A DNA stretch of 64,000 nucleotides from Spirodela intermedia (lineage: Eukaryota > Streptophyta > Magnoliopsida > Alismatales > Araceae). Below the pieces are notes generated by a model. It was given only the letters and a program-made list of their open reading frames with translations. It had not been told where the DNA came from and made no database searches. The position numbers and the translations under genes were made by a program. Where the stretch lies: assembly GCA_902729315.2 (NCBI GenBank), contig LR746279.1:3504001-3568000 (forward strand). Reading direction: 5' to 3'. This document shows positions 23,200 to 33,532 of this stretch, piece after piece (position 1 is the stretch's first letter; each line of letters begins with the position of its first letter).

Positions 23200-24985
23200 G
23201 CGTCCTATTCAGAAAGTCAGAGGTTCAACGGCAGATATTATACCTGCATTTAATACCACAGTCAAATTTCGAAAGGGTGAGGATTATTGATTTTTACGTT
23301 CTTCAGGAATAAAGTTAGTTATAAATTGACGTCAGCTCGTAACAAATCTGGGAAAATCAAGGCATCAACGCAGGGGAAAGAGTCGAACTAATTACGCTTA
23401 CAAGATAATATAGGATTAGAATTACCCGTCAACTACTGAAACAAGGGTCGCTTAAACTAAAGAAAACTAGATATAATTTCCTCATTATTCAAAAATTATA
23501 CAAAATATGAAATATACTCGGGGAGTTAGGTATTATAACTATCAGGGGTTCCTTTATCTGTAAATAGAAGATCACTAGGTCTCAACTTATGGCCTGAAAT
23601 AGCGAGTCATATGGAAAACTGCTTCATGTGGAAGTCAAGAACTGATTGGTTTGCAAGCTCCACTGGCTGCGAGGACAGATTTTCTTACATACCAGGGAAG
23701 CATTACCTTCAGGATCCTCCTACTTCTGGCAGGTTTTTGATTGCCATTAGAATATCTTTACATATTTGAGAGATAATTTCATGAAAAATTTTCTGATGAT
23801 TCGGAGTTTTGCATTGTGGGCAAGATATTCGTAACAGTTCAAATCACTAAATAGTGAGGATTTATACTCATCCAGAAATTATGAACTCGCTCAGTTAGCA
23901 ATTGCCCATCTTCGAAGCTAAATATGGATTGTTGGACAACGATGAGGACCGTCTGTCTTTGGAAAATTTATCAATGATTGATTACTGTGGAAATAAGAAA
24001 TCATCGAGTTGAGAGCAACAAAGGATTTTAAATGAGTCTATTTCCACATTTCTCACTTTGCAAAATGGTCAACATGACAAAAAAAAAAAGGAACTCAAAG
24101 CTGATTTATCTGAGAAAGGGTAGCATTCGTGGAAATAATTGTGTTCTGAGGTTAGATCAAGTTTCAATACACTTCTCACATCGCGAACTTGATTAGTCAT
24201 CAAAGTATTATAGATATACGTAATTGCTAAATATCACAAATCTGATTAAAAAAAATCTATGAACTGATGAATAACTTATGGACTACGAAATATCATGTAT
24301 GCTACATGTTTCTTTCGGGGTAGGGTAGATTGATGTTGCTACAACTTCCTTTATCATATGGAATGTAGCTTTACATTCCTTGGGTTGAATACAATGGGTT
24401 GACACACTTGGTCATGATCCTAAGTTTGGTAGTGGATTTTGCCTTTCCTTTTTGATGCCAACGTAACAAGGGCTCCTGTAATTGGTTTCTATTGTTCTCT
24501 CTTAGAGAACTACGGGGAAATTCAGAGGATCATCAGATCCTAATAGATGACAAATTTCATGAGTCTATCATGGGATACACCAAAGTACCAGCTTTCTTTT
24601 TTCTCTCTGGCTGCCATTACTCCCTAAAGTTCCTTAATGTAAAAGTACAATAGGTTGCATTCACAATTATCTTTAATTTCGAGCTGTTTTATTTTATGGG
24701 AAGCTATGTTGAGGGTACAAATCCTTAGACTACCGGATGCCTAAATCCTTGAAGATAAAAATTCATGAAGTCTATCTGTTCTTTCATAGAGAACTGGACG
24801 AAAACTCACAGGACCACTGAAGCCGTGTCAGCCTTCTGTCTAAAGAGGTTAATGACATAATCTAGAGAAGATGTAAGGGTTGATTCCATCACTTACCTCG
24901 TAACAATAGGAAGGGTATGCAAAAAATCATACTAGATAATAATCGAAAAGATAAAGCCGTTCTTCCTAAGTTCAGGATTATCCTT
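23200..24985. other. Module 1 spacer between blocks B and C
   Basis: Moderate-GC sequence without a convincing ORF. In module 3 the equivalent spacer is only about 450 bp, so it expanded here or shrank there. Regulatory sequence of the downstream small ORF may lie here, but nothing specific is visible. Confidence 0.4.
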
Positions 24986-25319
24986 GTTATGCTTGTCATG
25001 ATGAAGAAGAGTAGTGTTCATCAAAAGTTCTTTCAAATAAAAACTTGATAACACATCAGGTTTAGAAAGATCCATCTTCAACAGAGTTTCGTTGTCCTAC
25101 GTCTGCCTTTGACTGTTTCCAGCTTTCGTCTTTTTGAACGCAAAGAATGGGCCCATTCTCATTTATCGTCCTTTGCCGATTTCCTCTGGTTTTCTTGCTG
25201 TCAAACAGTTGCCGATTTTTTATTACGAATCTCCATTGATTAACGCGTTTCCCTCGTTCCAGGAAATGGTCTTCAACCATTTCCTCTTGGAGAGTGATCA
25301 AGAGGAAGAGGGGGAGCTT

Positions 25320-25583
25320 ATGGCGACGCAGCTGTTGCAGGCAAAAGAAGGGACCATGCTGGCAATTTTACTCTCGATTCTGTTACTGTTGTCTACGCCC
25401 GCCGATCCAGCCCAGATTCTAACGAGCATGAAGACAGCTTACCAGGACTCTGCCTTACCCCTAGCACGTCTGGAATCACCAGGTATACAATCACCACCTC
25501 CACCTCCATCTCCAATTCCACCTCCACCTCCCAGGAAAACGCATAATCTCCCTACCCCGTTGCCTACTCCTTGCTGCCCATAG
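25320..25583 (+). CDS. Candidate small secreted peptide precursor, proline-rich (C-type, copy 1)
   Basis: 87 residues from ATG 25320 (MATQLLQ). A hydrophobic core at about residues 13-26 (MLAILLSILLLLST) followed by small residues (PADPAQ) looks like a signal peptide. A central motif, ILTSMKTAYQDSALPLAR, is shared with the paralogue at 32197-32421 (MLTGMKTASYGSALPLSR). The tail is proline-rich, including a SPPPPPSPIPPPPP run, and ends CCP. The frame is open upstream to 25134, but only from a TTG. This ATG is chosen because it aligns with the paralogue's ATG. No known peptide-hormone signature was recognised; conservation supports a real gene, function unknown. Confidence 0.5.
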   Translation: MATQLLQAKEGTMLAILLSILLLLSTPADPAQILTSMKTAYQDSALPLARLESPGIQSPPPPPSPIPPPPPRKTHNLPTPLPTPCCP

Positions 25584-26440
25584 GATGGATATCTTCAATG
25601 GACTTTTCTAGTTGGCTTTCTCAGTTCCCTTCGACATATTTTATTTTCTTCTTCTGTCCCTTCTCTGTTGTTTCTCCAACAGCTGGTCCTTTTGTCGATC
25701 TACTACAGTACTAAAATAAGGTAATAATTCCTTCTATAGCTTAGAAACCATACAATTTCTAGACATGTAATGGTGTACTGAGAGGGAATTTACGAGACAT
25801 TCGATAATTTTCTTTGAGAAATTTTACACTGCTGCTCAAAAATTTGTTCGTTTCATGTATGAAACGGGGCTTGTACCAATCTGTTAGAAAGCTGACCAAG
25901 GTCTAAGTTCAAAAGACCATGGCTTGTTCACGTTCCGATGCCAAGTGTTTGGGTTCAGGTAATGGACCAGAATAGGGGTCACGAGATTGGATTACTCCGG
26001 AGAGCAGGTTAAAAAGAATCCTCCGCCCATGATCCGTGACTTTTTTCCACCTGATCCTTGTGAAATTAACAGGATAAAACTGATGATACAGTTTTCTAAT
26101 AACCTGACGTTCCCTGCGCCGTTCTGAAGGTGTGCCACATGGATGAATGAAAAACGAGCATATAACCTGTTAAAACCAAATTCGGTGCAGATAATGGATG
26201 CGGCAATTTGATGAACTATTGAGAGGCATGCAGTTTAATCGAGTTTCAGAGGTATACTAAATCTAAAAATAGCATATTTCTGGACTTTCTGAATGTCCTA
26301 AAAAATATCAAATGTCAAAAGACCTGAAGGGTACGGTTCCCAAGTACTGTGTTCCGGCTATTTATTGCAAGGAGTGCGTTAGCTGAACGGATAAATTTTC
26401 TTTTGTTAACAGACAACTGTCAAGACACATTTTCTCAAGT
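25584..26440. other. Downstream of the C-type gene, spacer to block D
   Basis: Holds the probable 3' untranslated region of the small ORF (CT-rich at 25600-25700) and sequence matching 32430-33110 in module 3, including a run GTGTTCCGG-like near 26350. No further ORF supported. Confidence 0.4.
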
Positions 26441-26716
26441 TTCATTCTTTACGGTTCAAATTTAGTATACACAGAAGATCCGTTCGGTACATCACTGGTC
26501 AACCTGATTCCATGCCAAAGGTTATTGGACTCTACAGTTTCTGCCTTGAGTTTCATGGTCCCCCGGACTCGGTCATCGTTGATGGCTGAACCTCTTTACA
26601 AAATCAAACTTTTAGTCGTTAAAAATCAAGAAACATGTCTGCTGGTGATGGTCTTACCCCGTTGCTACTTTCTAAAACGAAACGGTACATCTCTAGGGCA
26701 GCCAGCCAGCAAAGAG

Positions 26717-26833
26717 ATGCCCCGATGCCCGGTGGCAACGGCTCTTTCATTTCTCTTGGTGCTGTCGTCGTCCCCGATTATCGCTGACCTTAAAACGCCT
26801 TCGTGGGTCACGCTTGCCTTGGTAGTGTCATAG
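26717..26833 (+). CDS. Short signal-peptide-like ORF (D-type, copy 1)
   Basis: 38 residues from ATG 26717 (MPRCPVATALSFLLVLSSS), with hydrophobic core ALSFLLVLSSSPIIA. The matching place in module 3 (about 40151-40207) has MAMLLSLLFVLPSSATISDR and a stop. Downstream similarity continues in a different frame in the two copies, so one or both are frameshifted. It may be a decayed relative of the C-type peptide gene. Low certainty that it is translated. Confidence 0.3.
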   Translation: MPRCPVATALSFLLVLSSSPIIADLKTPSWVTLALVVS

Positions 26834-28339
26834 CAACGAAGAAGCTGGACGCTTCGAGGGTCGAAGTAGCACCGACCCCGCAGCGCCGGTTTTTAAGGCT
26901 CTCTGTAGCCAAAGAGAATTAGATTCAATGATATACCTGGGTACTTTGATCTATGACTGCCTCAGTGACGTCTTACGTAAAACTGTGTGTGTTTTTCTCT
27001 CTTCCTCCCTCTCCTGCTTCCCCCATCGGCCTTTACGCCTGCGAAATTGCAGACCAAAAAATAATAAAGTTCGATGCATCTCATGGACTGGAGTATGATA
27101 ATGAGAGATTTCATTGTAATGTCTATCAGTAACGTAATGAGAAAAATTTTAATGGCATTTGTAGGCGAAGAGTGGCAGAACTAACACTGAAGGAAATTCA
27201 CCCCAGGTTAGGACAAGGCACTGTGAAAAATAATCTGTCAGCAGCGAAAAATGTTTACCTATGCTCCAGATGTCTGAATAGTTCTTTACTTCATTGATTG
27301 ATACAGAGAGTCGTTTACCAAATGGAAGAAACTAGTCCTGATTTGCTGTGTCTATTATCACCTGGTGGACCAAGATTCCCTTATTTGCCACTCTTCACTG
27401 ACATGCGTTCATAAAACTGAGTTTGGTTGACAGTTCAATGACATAACATGCGTTCTCATATTTTTACTAAACGTCTAAACGCATGTAAACTGATTTATCA
27501 TACTTTTTAGAAACAAATGTTAAAAAATATTTCGGAACAATGCTGTGTAAAAATTTTAAATAATCAGAAGTTTAGTTTTGTTCTCAACTTGTGAGCCTAT
27601 CCTGTTGAATTTAGGAAATCATTTTTACATATTTCCAATTATCTCTTACCATTTCTTGTGTCTACCTCAAGCAGGTCATATTTTATTGCGTGATGTAGTT
27701 GCTGTATGTAGCCAATTGGCCTCGGTGTAGAAAGATATTAACATCGAAAATGATGATCATGTACCAATTGACAATTAAAAATAGTACCCTGTACCATGAG
27801 GGTTGAAAGGACTGTCTCCCTTAAACGTCAGGTAACCATTTTTGGGTTCATGACAGCACCGAGAAATTAGAATGTATGTGAAATCCATTCTAAGAAAAAA
27901 GATACATTTCAGATCGTAGTCTGAGAGTCTTCTGGTTTCATTCGTAAAGCAATGAAATAGGACAAAAAAGAAAACAATAAATATCGACCGTTCCAGTATT
28001 CCAAATCCCGGTGGAAAAATCAAGTGGGTAGATACATGGATATAGCCATATAAGGTGAAATGGAAATTTAAATTTCAAAATTTCCATGAAATACACTTTT
28101 AGTTTCTTACTTCATTTCATGTTCAGAAGCATATCAATTTCGTGTTTTAGATAGTGGTTACGAGCTAAATGTAACTACAGTGTCATGTTCTCAGCTATGT
28201 ACAATATTTGTGGGTTTTGACAAGTTCAATGATCCTTATGTTTAGAAAATAGTGTCGGAACTGGGCAGCACGCAATTAAGGAAGTTCAAAGTTACCAGGT
28301 ATACGAGTAAATCGTATACAAACAGAGAAATTTGTCCAT

Positions 28340-30040
28340 TGGTTTTATAATCACAATCCACATTTCAATTTTAGCAACTCAATTGCAGAAGTAACAGTGC
28401 ATTATGTTATATTATCTAAAGCGCATATCATCGTTTTATTTGCAATGTAATGCCCAGTCCGATTTGAACTTATATTAAATGCAAAGTAGCATGAAAATAA
28501 TCAGTCACAATACGAACCTTCATGATCACCAATAAAAGAACGATTAACTACGTTAATACTGGATGCACCCCATTACTAACACGACCTTCCTCGATACAGT
28601 TCCGAGACAAAATTACATTAGAACAACCAAGATCTGCTCGGAAACACCTCTCAGGAGGAGAGAGAAAATTTATCACGAAGAAAATTGCGGTGAAATTAGG
28701 AATGTTACTTGAAAGTTGCTTAAGTTTTTTTTACTACCTTTCTTTGTCTGAGTCGATTTCCACACTAGACAATTTTTAAAATGGTAAATATGGCATTAAA
28801 AACCAGGTATCTGATGATGCTTTAGCTGATAAAGAATAGTACATTTATAAAGAAATGTGTTCGAAGGCTAGATTAATTTCCGATGATCTTCTAGCGGTTC
28901 GTTTTTGCAGTTGGATCTACACGTCATTGTATCCAATATTTGATCAATTATGCCGAAATTCGGCCATCGGATAGGACTCGATTCTTCCACTGCTTTTAAT
29001 TTCTGTGGATTTTTCTTCCCTGGTGTTTCCATGTCCCCAGACTCTCGCTGTGCCCTCCCCAAGTGACGGTGGCAGGCCTCAGCTCGTCTAATCGAGAACA
29101 GAGGTGCTTCAGGTCACCCCCATCAGAAACCTTCAGAAACCTGAGATCCGTGGTTTTCCTTGGACCTGTACTGAAAATACGATAGGAACACGGAAGTTAA
29201 CTTATGTCAGTTTTCTTCCTTTGATCATAGTAAGCCTTTAAAGGATCTATGTATCGAGAATTTCAAATTTTAGGACCTATTCGTTGGTGCTATTACGTTC
29301 AATGTGAGTTTCAATCACTTAGAATTTGAAAAGACATTAGGGATGCGGAGGAAGGCTGGCTCAGAGTTCTTTGTCCATATTCAACCTCTCTGTAGCCGAA
29401 AATAATGGGTTTCAATGATGCACCCGGATACTGCGAACTCTGACTGGCTTAGTAATGTCTTTCAAATCTGTGTGTCTCCCTCTTTCCCTTGGTAATTGCT
29501 TGTTTTATATAATAGCGACGCTTGTGGGAAGGCAGATGAATAAAAGATGAAGTTCGATTTATCTCGTAGACTGAAGGAACATAATGAGAGAACTCGTTGT
29601 AATTCATGTCAGTAATGGAATTGAGAGTAATCTTTGGTTCGATCTTAATGCCCGGAATTTAGATGTCATTTGTCGGCTAAGAGAGGCAGAAGTAACTGCC
29701 AAGGAAATTCATGACAGGTTGTGACGAACCAAAGTGATTAACAATTCGTCAACACGTAAAATTTAGTTATGCCTCAGCTGTCAGAATGGCATTTACTTAA
29801 TTGATTGCTCGCGCAGTCTTTTATGAGAAGCGAGAAAATAATCCTCATGTACTTTTTTCTATTATCACTTGAAGGAACCAGATCACTAGTTGCCGAACGA
29901 AATCGGATTCATTAATCAGCTAACAATGCTGGTTGATTGAAAGTTTAAGATATAATATTTTTTTTCTCATTTTAATCAGTATATAACGCGGCTAAACTGA
30001 TTCATCGTACTTTTCAGGAAAAAAAAGTAAATACATTTTC
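28340..30040 (+). repeat. Tandem module, copy 2 (blocks A and D only)
   Basis: Block A (28340-28790) shares AACTCAATTGCAGAAGTAAC and ACACGACCTTCCTC with the other copies. Block D (29340-30040) shares CTCTGTAGCC, the TGATAATGAGAGA-like run and the ATTATCACTTGAAGGA-like run. Blocks B and C are missing, so this copy has an internal deletion and lost the peptide ORF. Open frames at 28522-28779 and 28868-29062 (minus) show no family motif. Confidence 0.65.
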
Positions 30041-30044
30041 CTCA

Positions 30045-30420
30045 TACAAATGGACATATGCAAACAGTTTAGCTTGTCCATAGATTTTATAATGACACTC
30101 AAGACTTCAGCTTTAGAAGTCTTGGATGTCATAGTGTGGCACGCACTTTATCAACTCTAATGTGACCGGGGCTGCCTTATGTGATTTTAAAAGCTTTAGA
30201 AGAAGGATTTAACCCAGTTTAAACTAAAAGAAAGTAGTTGAAAACCGAGACTAAAGGAGTGTACTTTATTGAAGGAAGTGTACTTCACAAGGGGCTGTTG
30301 AGTAAGGGACACAGTTAAGGTAATATAAAATTACCTGGTATACAAATGGACATATGCAAACAGTTTACCTTGTCCATAGATTTTATAATGACACTCAAGA
30401 CTTCAGCTTTATAAACTCTA
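30045..30420 (+). repeat. 75-bp direct duplication at the start of module 3
   Basis: ACAAATGGACATATGCAAAC followed by about 55 more nearly identical bases occurs at about 30048 and again at 30342, roughly 295 bp apart. This is the start of block A; the first copy stops early. A local duplication, or the footprint of unequal exchange between modules. Confidence 0.7.
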
Positions 30421-32196
30421 TTGCAGAAGTAACGATACATGCGATTTGACTGTCTCAAATGCAAATTATCATTGGATTTATGCGGCATTGCCAAGTTTCA
30501 TCTGAACTCGTATTAAATTTGAAGTAGCATGGAAACACACAGGTTATAACTTGCTATTTTTAGTTTGAAGTTATATCCATGTCATTCGCCGTAAAATCCG
30601 GAGCAATATGTACCTTTAGGATCACCAAGAAAGGAACGAACTACAAGGTTAATACTACTGCACCATTAACACGACCTTCCTCTATAAATTTCCAAGACCA
30701 AACGAGTACCGAGGGGCCAACATCTGTCTCGAAACGCATTTCAGAAAGTGAGAGGAAATTTATATTTAGACGCTTTCCAACACAGGAAATTTATATGAAA
30801 AATTGTGAAATTACTTTGACTACCTTTCTCTGTCTGATCTCAGTATCTATTTAAACGTTTTCCAACACAGAAATAAGTGGTACGCGAAGGCCAGAAAGTT
30901 TACATAATCATATTATCGTCGTGATCAAGGAGTCTAAACTGAAGAGATCTGATAATGGAAGATGGATAGAGATTGCCACATATTGACAAGAGGCAAGGTA
31001 CAAAGGGAGACAGAAGAACATGACAGATGTATCATTCACAAATCCCAGGACGGGTTACACGCTAAAGTCAAGACGGAGGTCCATCACAGACAAAGTTGAC
31101 ATGACAAGTAGCTCAATTCTAGCCAGACGAAAGAGCAAAATGCTGATATTATACCTATTGTCTCAAGCCCTTACATATGATAATTATTTCTTATGGATGA
31201 AAATGCACCGCAAGTTCTCTTTCGTTCTCATTAGTTCTCAGGTCAACCTTCTTCCGCGTTGTGACTGGCACGCAGTAGTTAACCTGACCCTTTCCGTCTT
31301 TACTCACTTCACAGATTTGACCAGAGTGGACAGTTGAACGCAATCCCTAGACGAAGTTCATCCTCACCAACATCGGCTGAGCGGGTAAATAGAAAAAATC
31401 TACAATCTTTACTACATGGGTGGTCTTCTTCTAGTCTCACATGATGTGCATATGTTCGGATTAAGAGTACCTGTCCTGTTAGAAAAATACTAGAGTCGCA
31501 CAGAGAGTTCTTTTGCTCAATTCCATTTTAAAAAGAACTAGGTAAAAATCTCTGGGCGAAAGCGATAAGACAACGCAGAGACAACGTAGAGATGTTGCTT
31601 TGGCGGTGACCACCCACAGTTTTCTTGCCACTGCCCTGCATCACCGCAATACGAAGGCAGGAAATCACTATTAATGGTTGTAGCCGCCCTTCTCATATCG
31701 ACCTAGGAAAGCAGCATTATTCATCCCCCACGGGTTACACCCCTAAGAGAGGTGCTCGTCATCTATCATGATTAAACGAGGTCGCATTCGGATCATCTAC
31801 TGCGCAGCTTCCGCATCAGATTGCTAATGCGACATAAGAAGAGTGCTGTTTCATCAAAAGTTATTTTTAAATAATAAGTGATATCACATCAGGTCTAGAG
31901 AGATCCATCATCAACGGTGCTTCCACTGTCCCTTGTCAACATTTGACAATTTCAACCTCTCGTCTTGTCGAAGCCAAAGAATGGGCCTATTCTCATGTAT
32001 TAACTATTGCCAATTTCAACGTTTAGTTTCTTTCTCTTCAAGAAATGCCCATTCTTCTTGACAAATACTCATTGATGGATGTGTTTCCTTATTCACTACT
32101 ATCGTCTTTACCCATTTGTAGACGCTATATATTAGATGATGTGCCGCAAGTTTTACTCAGATGACGAGAGTGAAACCAGAGAAAGAGGGAAAGTTT

Positions 32197-32421
32197 ATGG
32201 CTAGGCAGATGATGCAGGCAGGAGGGGCCGTGCTGGCGATTTTGTTCTTAATTCTTGCTCTGAGGTCTACGTCTGCCGATGCTGCCCGGATGCTAACGGG
32301 TATGAAGACAGCTTCCTATGGCTCTGCCTTACCATTGTCACGTCAACAATCAGCAGGAAGGCGCATGCTTCTTCTCCAGCCTTCGCATCCCCCCGCCGAA
32401 CCGATACAAGATTTTCCGTGA
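32197..32421 (+). CDS. Candidate small secreted peptide precursor (C-type, copy 3)
   Basis: 74 residues from ATG 32197 (MARQMMQAGGAVLAILFLIL); an in-frame ATG also exists at 32161. The hydrophobic core VLAILFLILAL followed by RSTSADAA suggests signal cleavage near residues 25-30. It shares MLTGMKTASYGSALPLSR with the copy-1 paralogue but then has QQSAGRRMLLLQPSHPPAEP instead of the polyproline tail. The Arg-Arg could be a processing site. 5' flanks are also conserved between the copies (GCAAAGAATGGGCC blocks). Function unknown. Confidence 0.5.
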   Translation: MARQMMQAGGAVLAILFLILALRSTSADAARMLTGMKTASYGSALPLSRQQSAGRRMLLLQPSHPPAEPIQDFP

Positions 32422-33134
32422 TGCACCTTGAATGGATGTCTTGAATGGACTTTCTACTTTTGAAGCTCTCAGTTGCCTTTTATGATTTATTTGTTTTCCT
32501 CATTCTCTCTCTTAGTGTCCTTCTCCGCCAATCAGTCTATCTATCGATCAACTAGAAATACTCAGGTAAATGTACGGATTCCATCTATCGTCAAGCCTGA
32601 GCAGCCAAACAATTTTCCTTCGTCGGTGTTTAATATCTCTAGAGATGTAAAGGTGTCCAGAAAGAGAAAAAGCGAACGAGAATCCTGTTCGACCTGTTCT
32701 ACAATACTATTAGCATATTAGAAATTGAGTTTATACGAAACCGTGAGCAACCTGACCAATATCTAACTTCTAAGACCCTTGGCTTGTTAAAGTTCCGACG
32801 CGGAGCGTTCCGGTTCAGTGATGCATCCAAATACGGATAGTGATATTGGGTTATTCCGGAGAGGAGGCAGACAATAAACCTGGAAAAACATATATTTCAT
32901 TAAACAAAATTTGATGCAGATCAGTGATCAGACAATTCCCAGATCGATGATATTTATGTACTAACTTTTGGAACCAATAGTATATGAAATCTAAAAGCAC
33001 GATATTTTGGATTCTACTAAATGTCCTCATACTAAATTTTAATAAACAAACATAAAGGAACCACAAGAGTGCAGTTCCCCAGAACTTTATCATGGTTGAT
33101 TATGCTGAAGGTTGGGTTAACATCTCCTCTATTA

Positions 33135-33139
33135 AGTAG
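33135..33139. other. Target duplication AGTAG (left), copia insertion
   Basis: AGTAG precedes the 5' LTR and is repeated at 39749-39753 after the 3' LTR. This defines the exact boundaries of the copia insertion in the module. Confidence 0.9.
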
Positions 33140-33369
33140 TGTTAGAATAATTGATATTGGGTGTGATAAGCCCAATTACTTATTGGTAACAAATCTAGCC
33201 ACTTATACCCAATATAGATCCAATAGTCAGAACTCATGTATTAAAAGGGTCACAAATCCTAACTCAAAATGAATGAAGTATTTTTCTTTTTATCTCATTC
33301 TCTCATGCTCTAACAGCTCCCTTACTTGTGGCAGTTGTGCCCTAGCTCAAGGTGGGAGAATCTCCAACA
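33140..33369 (+). repeat. Copia 5' LTR
   Basis: 230 bp, TGTTAGAATAATTGATATTG to GGAGAATCTCCAACA, followed by the tRNA-Met-type primer site TGGTATTAGAGC (33370-33381). Close to the 3' LTR, with scattered substitutions. Confidence 0.9.
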
Positions 33370-33532
33370 TGGTATTAGAGCATCAGGTGCATACATTCTA
33401 AACCTTTTCTTAAGCCATCTGAGCTTATTGCATCGAAGGTCTGCATACATTGAGACCACAAACACTTTATTTTTTTGTTAGCTAGGGTTTGAAGGTTAAC
33501 CTATTTTTGGTTGAGATTGCAAACCCTAACTC

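Larger units (their letters stand above)
22020..27540 (+). repeat. Tandem module, copy 1 (blocks A, B, C, D)
   Basis: The first of three diverged tandem copies. Block A (about 22020-22550) matches 28340-28790 and 30338-30860. Block B (about 22560-23060) matches 30890-31385. Block C (about 24990-25900) holds a small secreted-peptide ORF and matches 31840-32780. Block D (about 26440-27540) matches 29340-30040 and 39770-40860. GC is higher than in the surrounding repeats and no LTR is present, suggesting a gene island made by tandem duplication. Confidence 0.75.
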
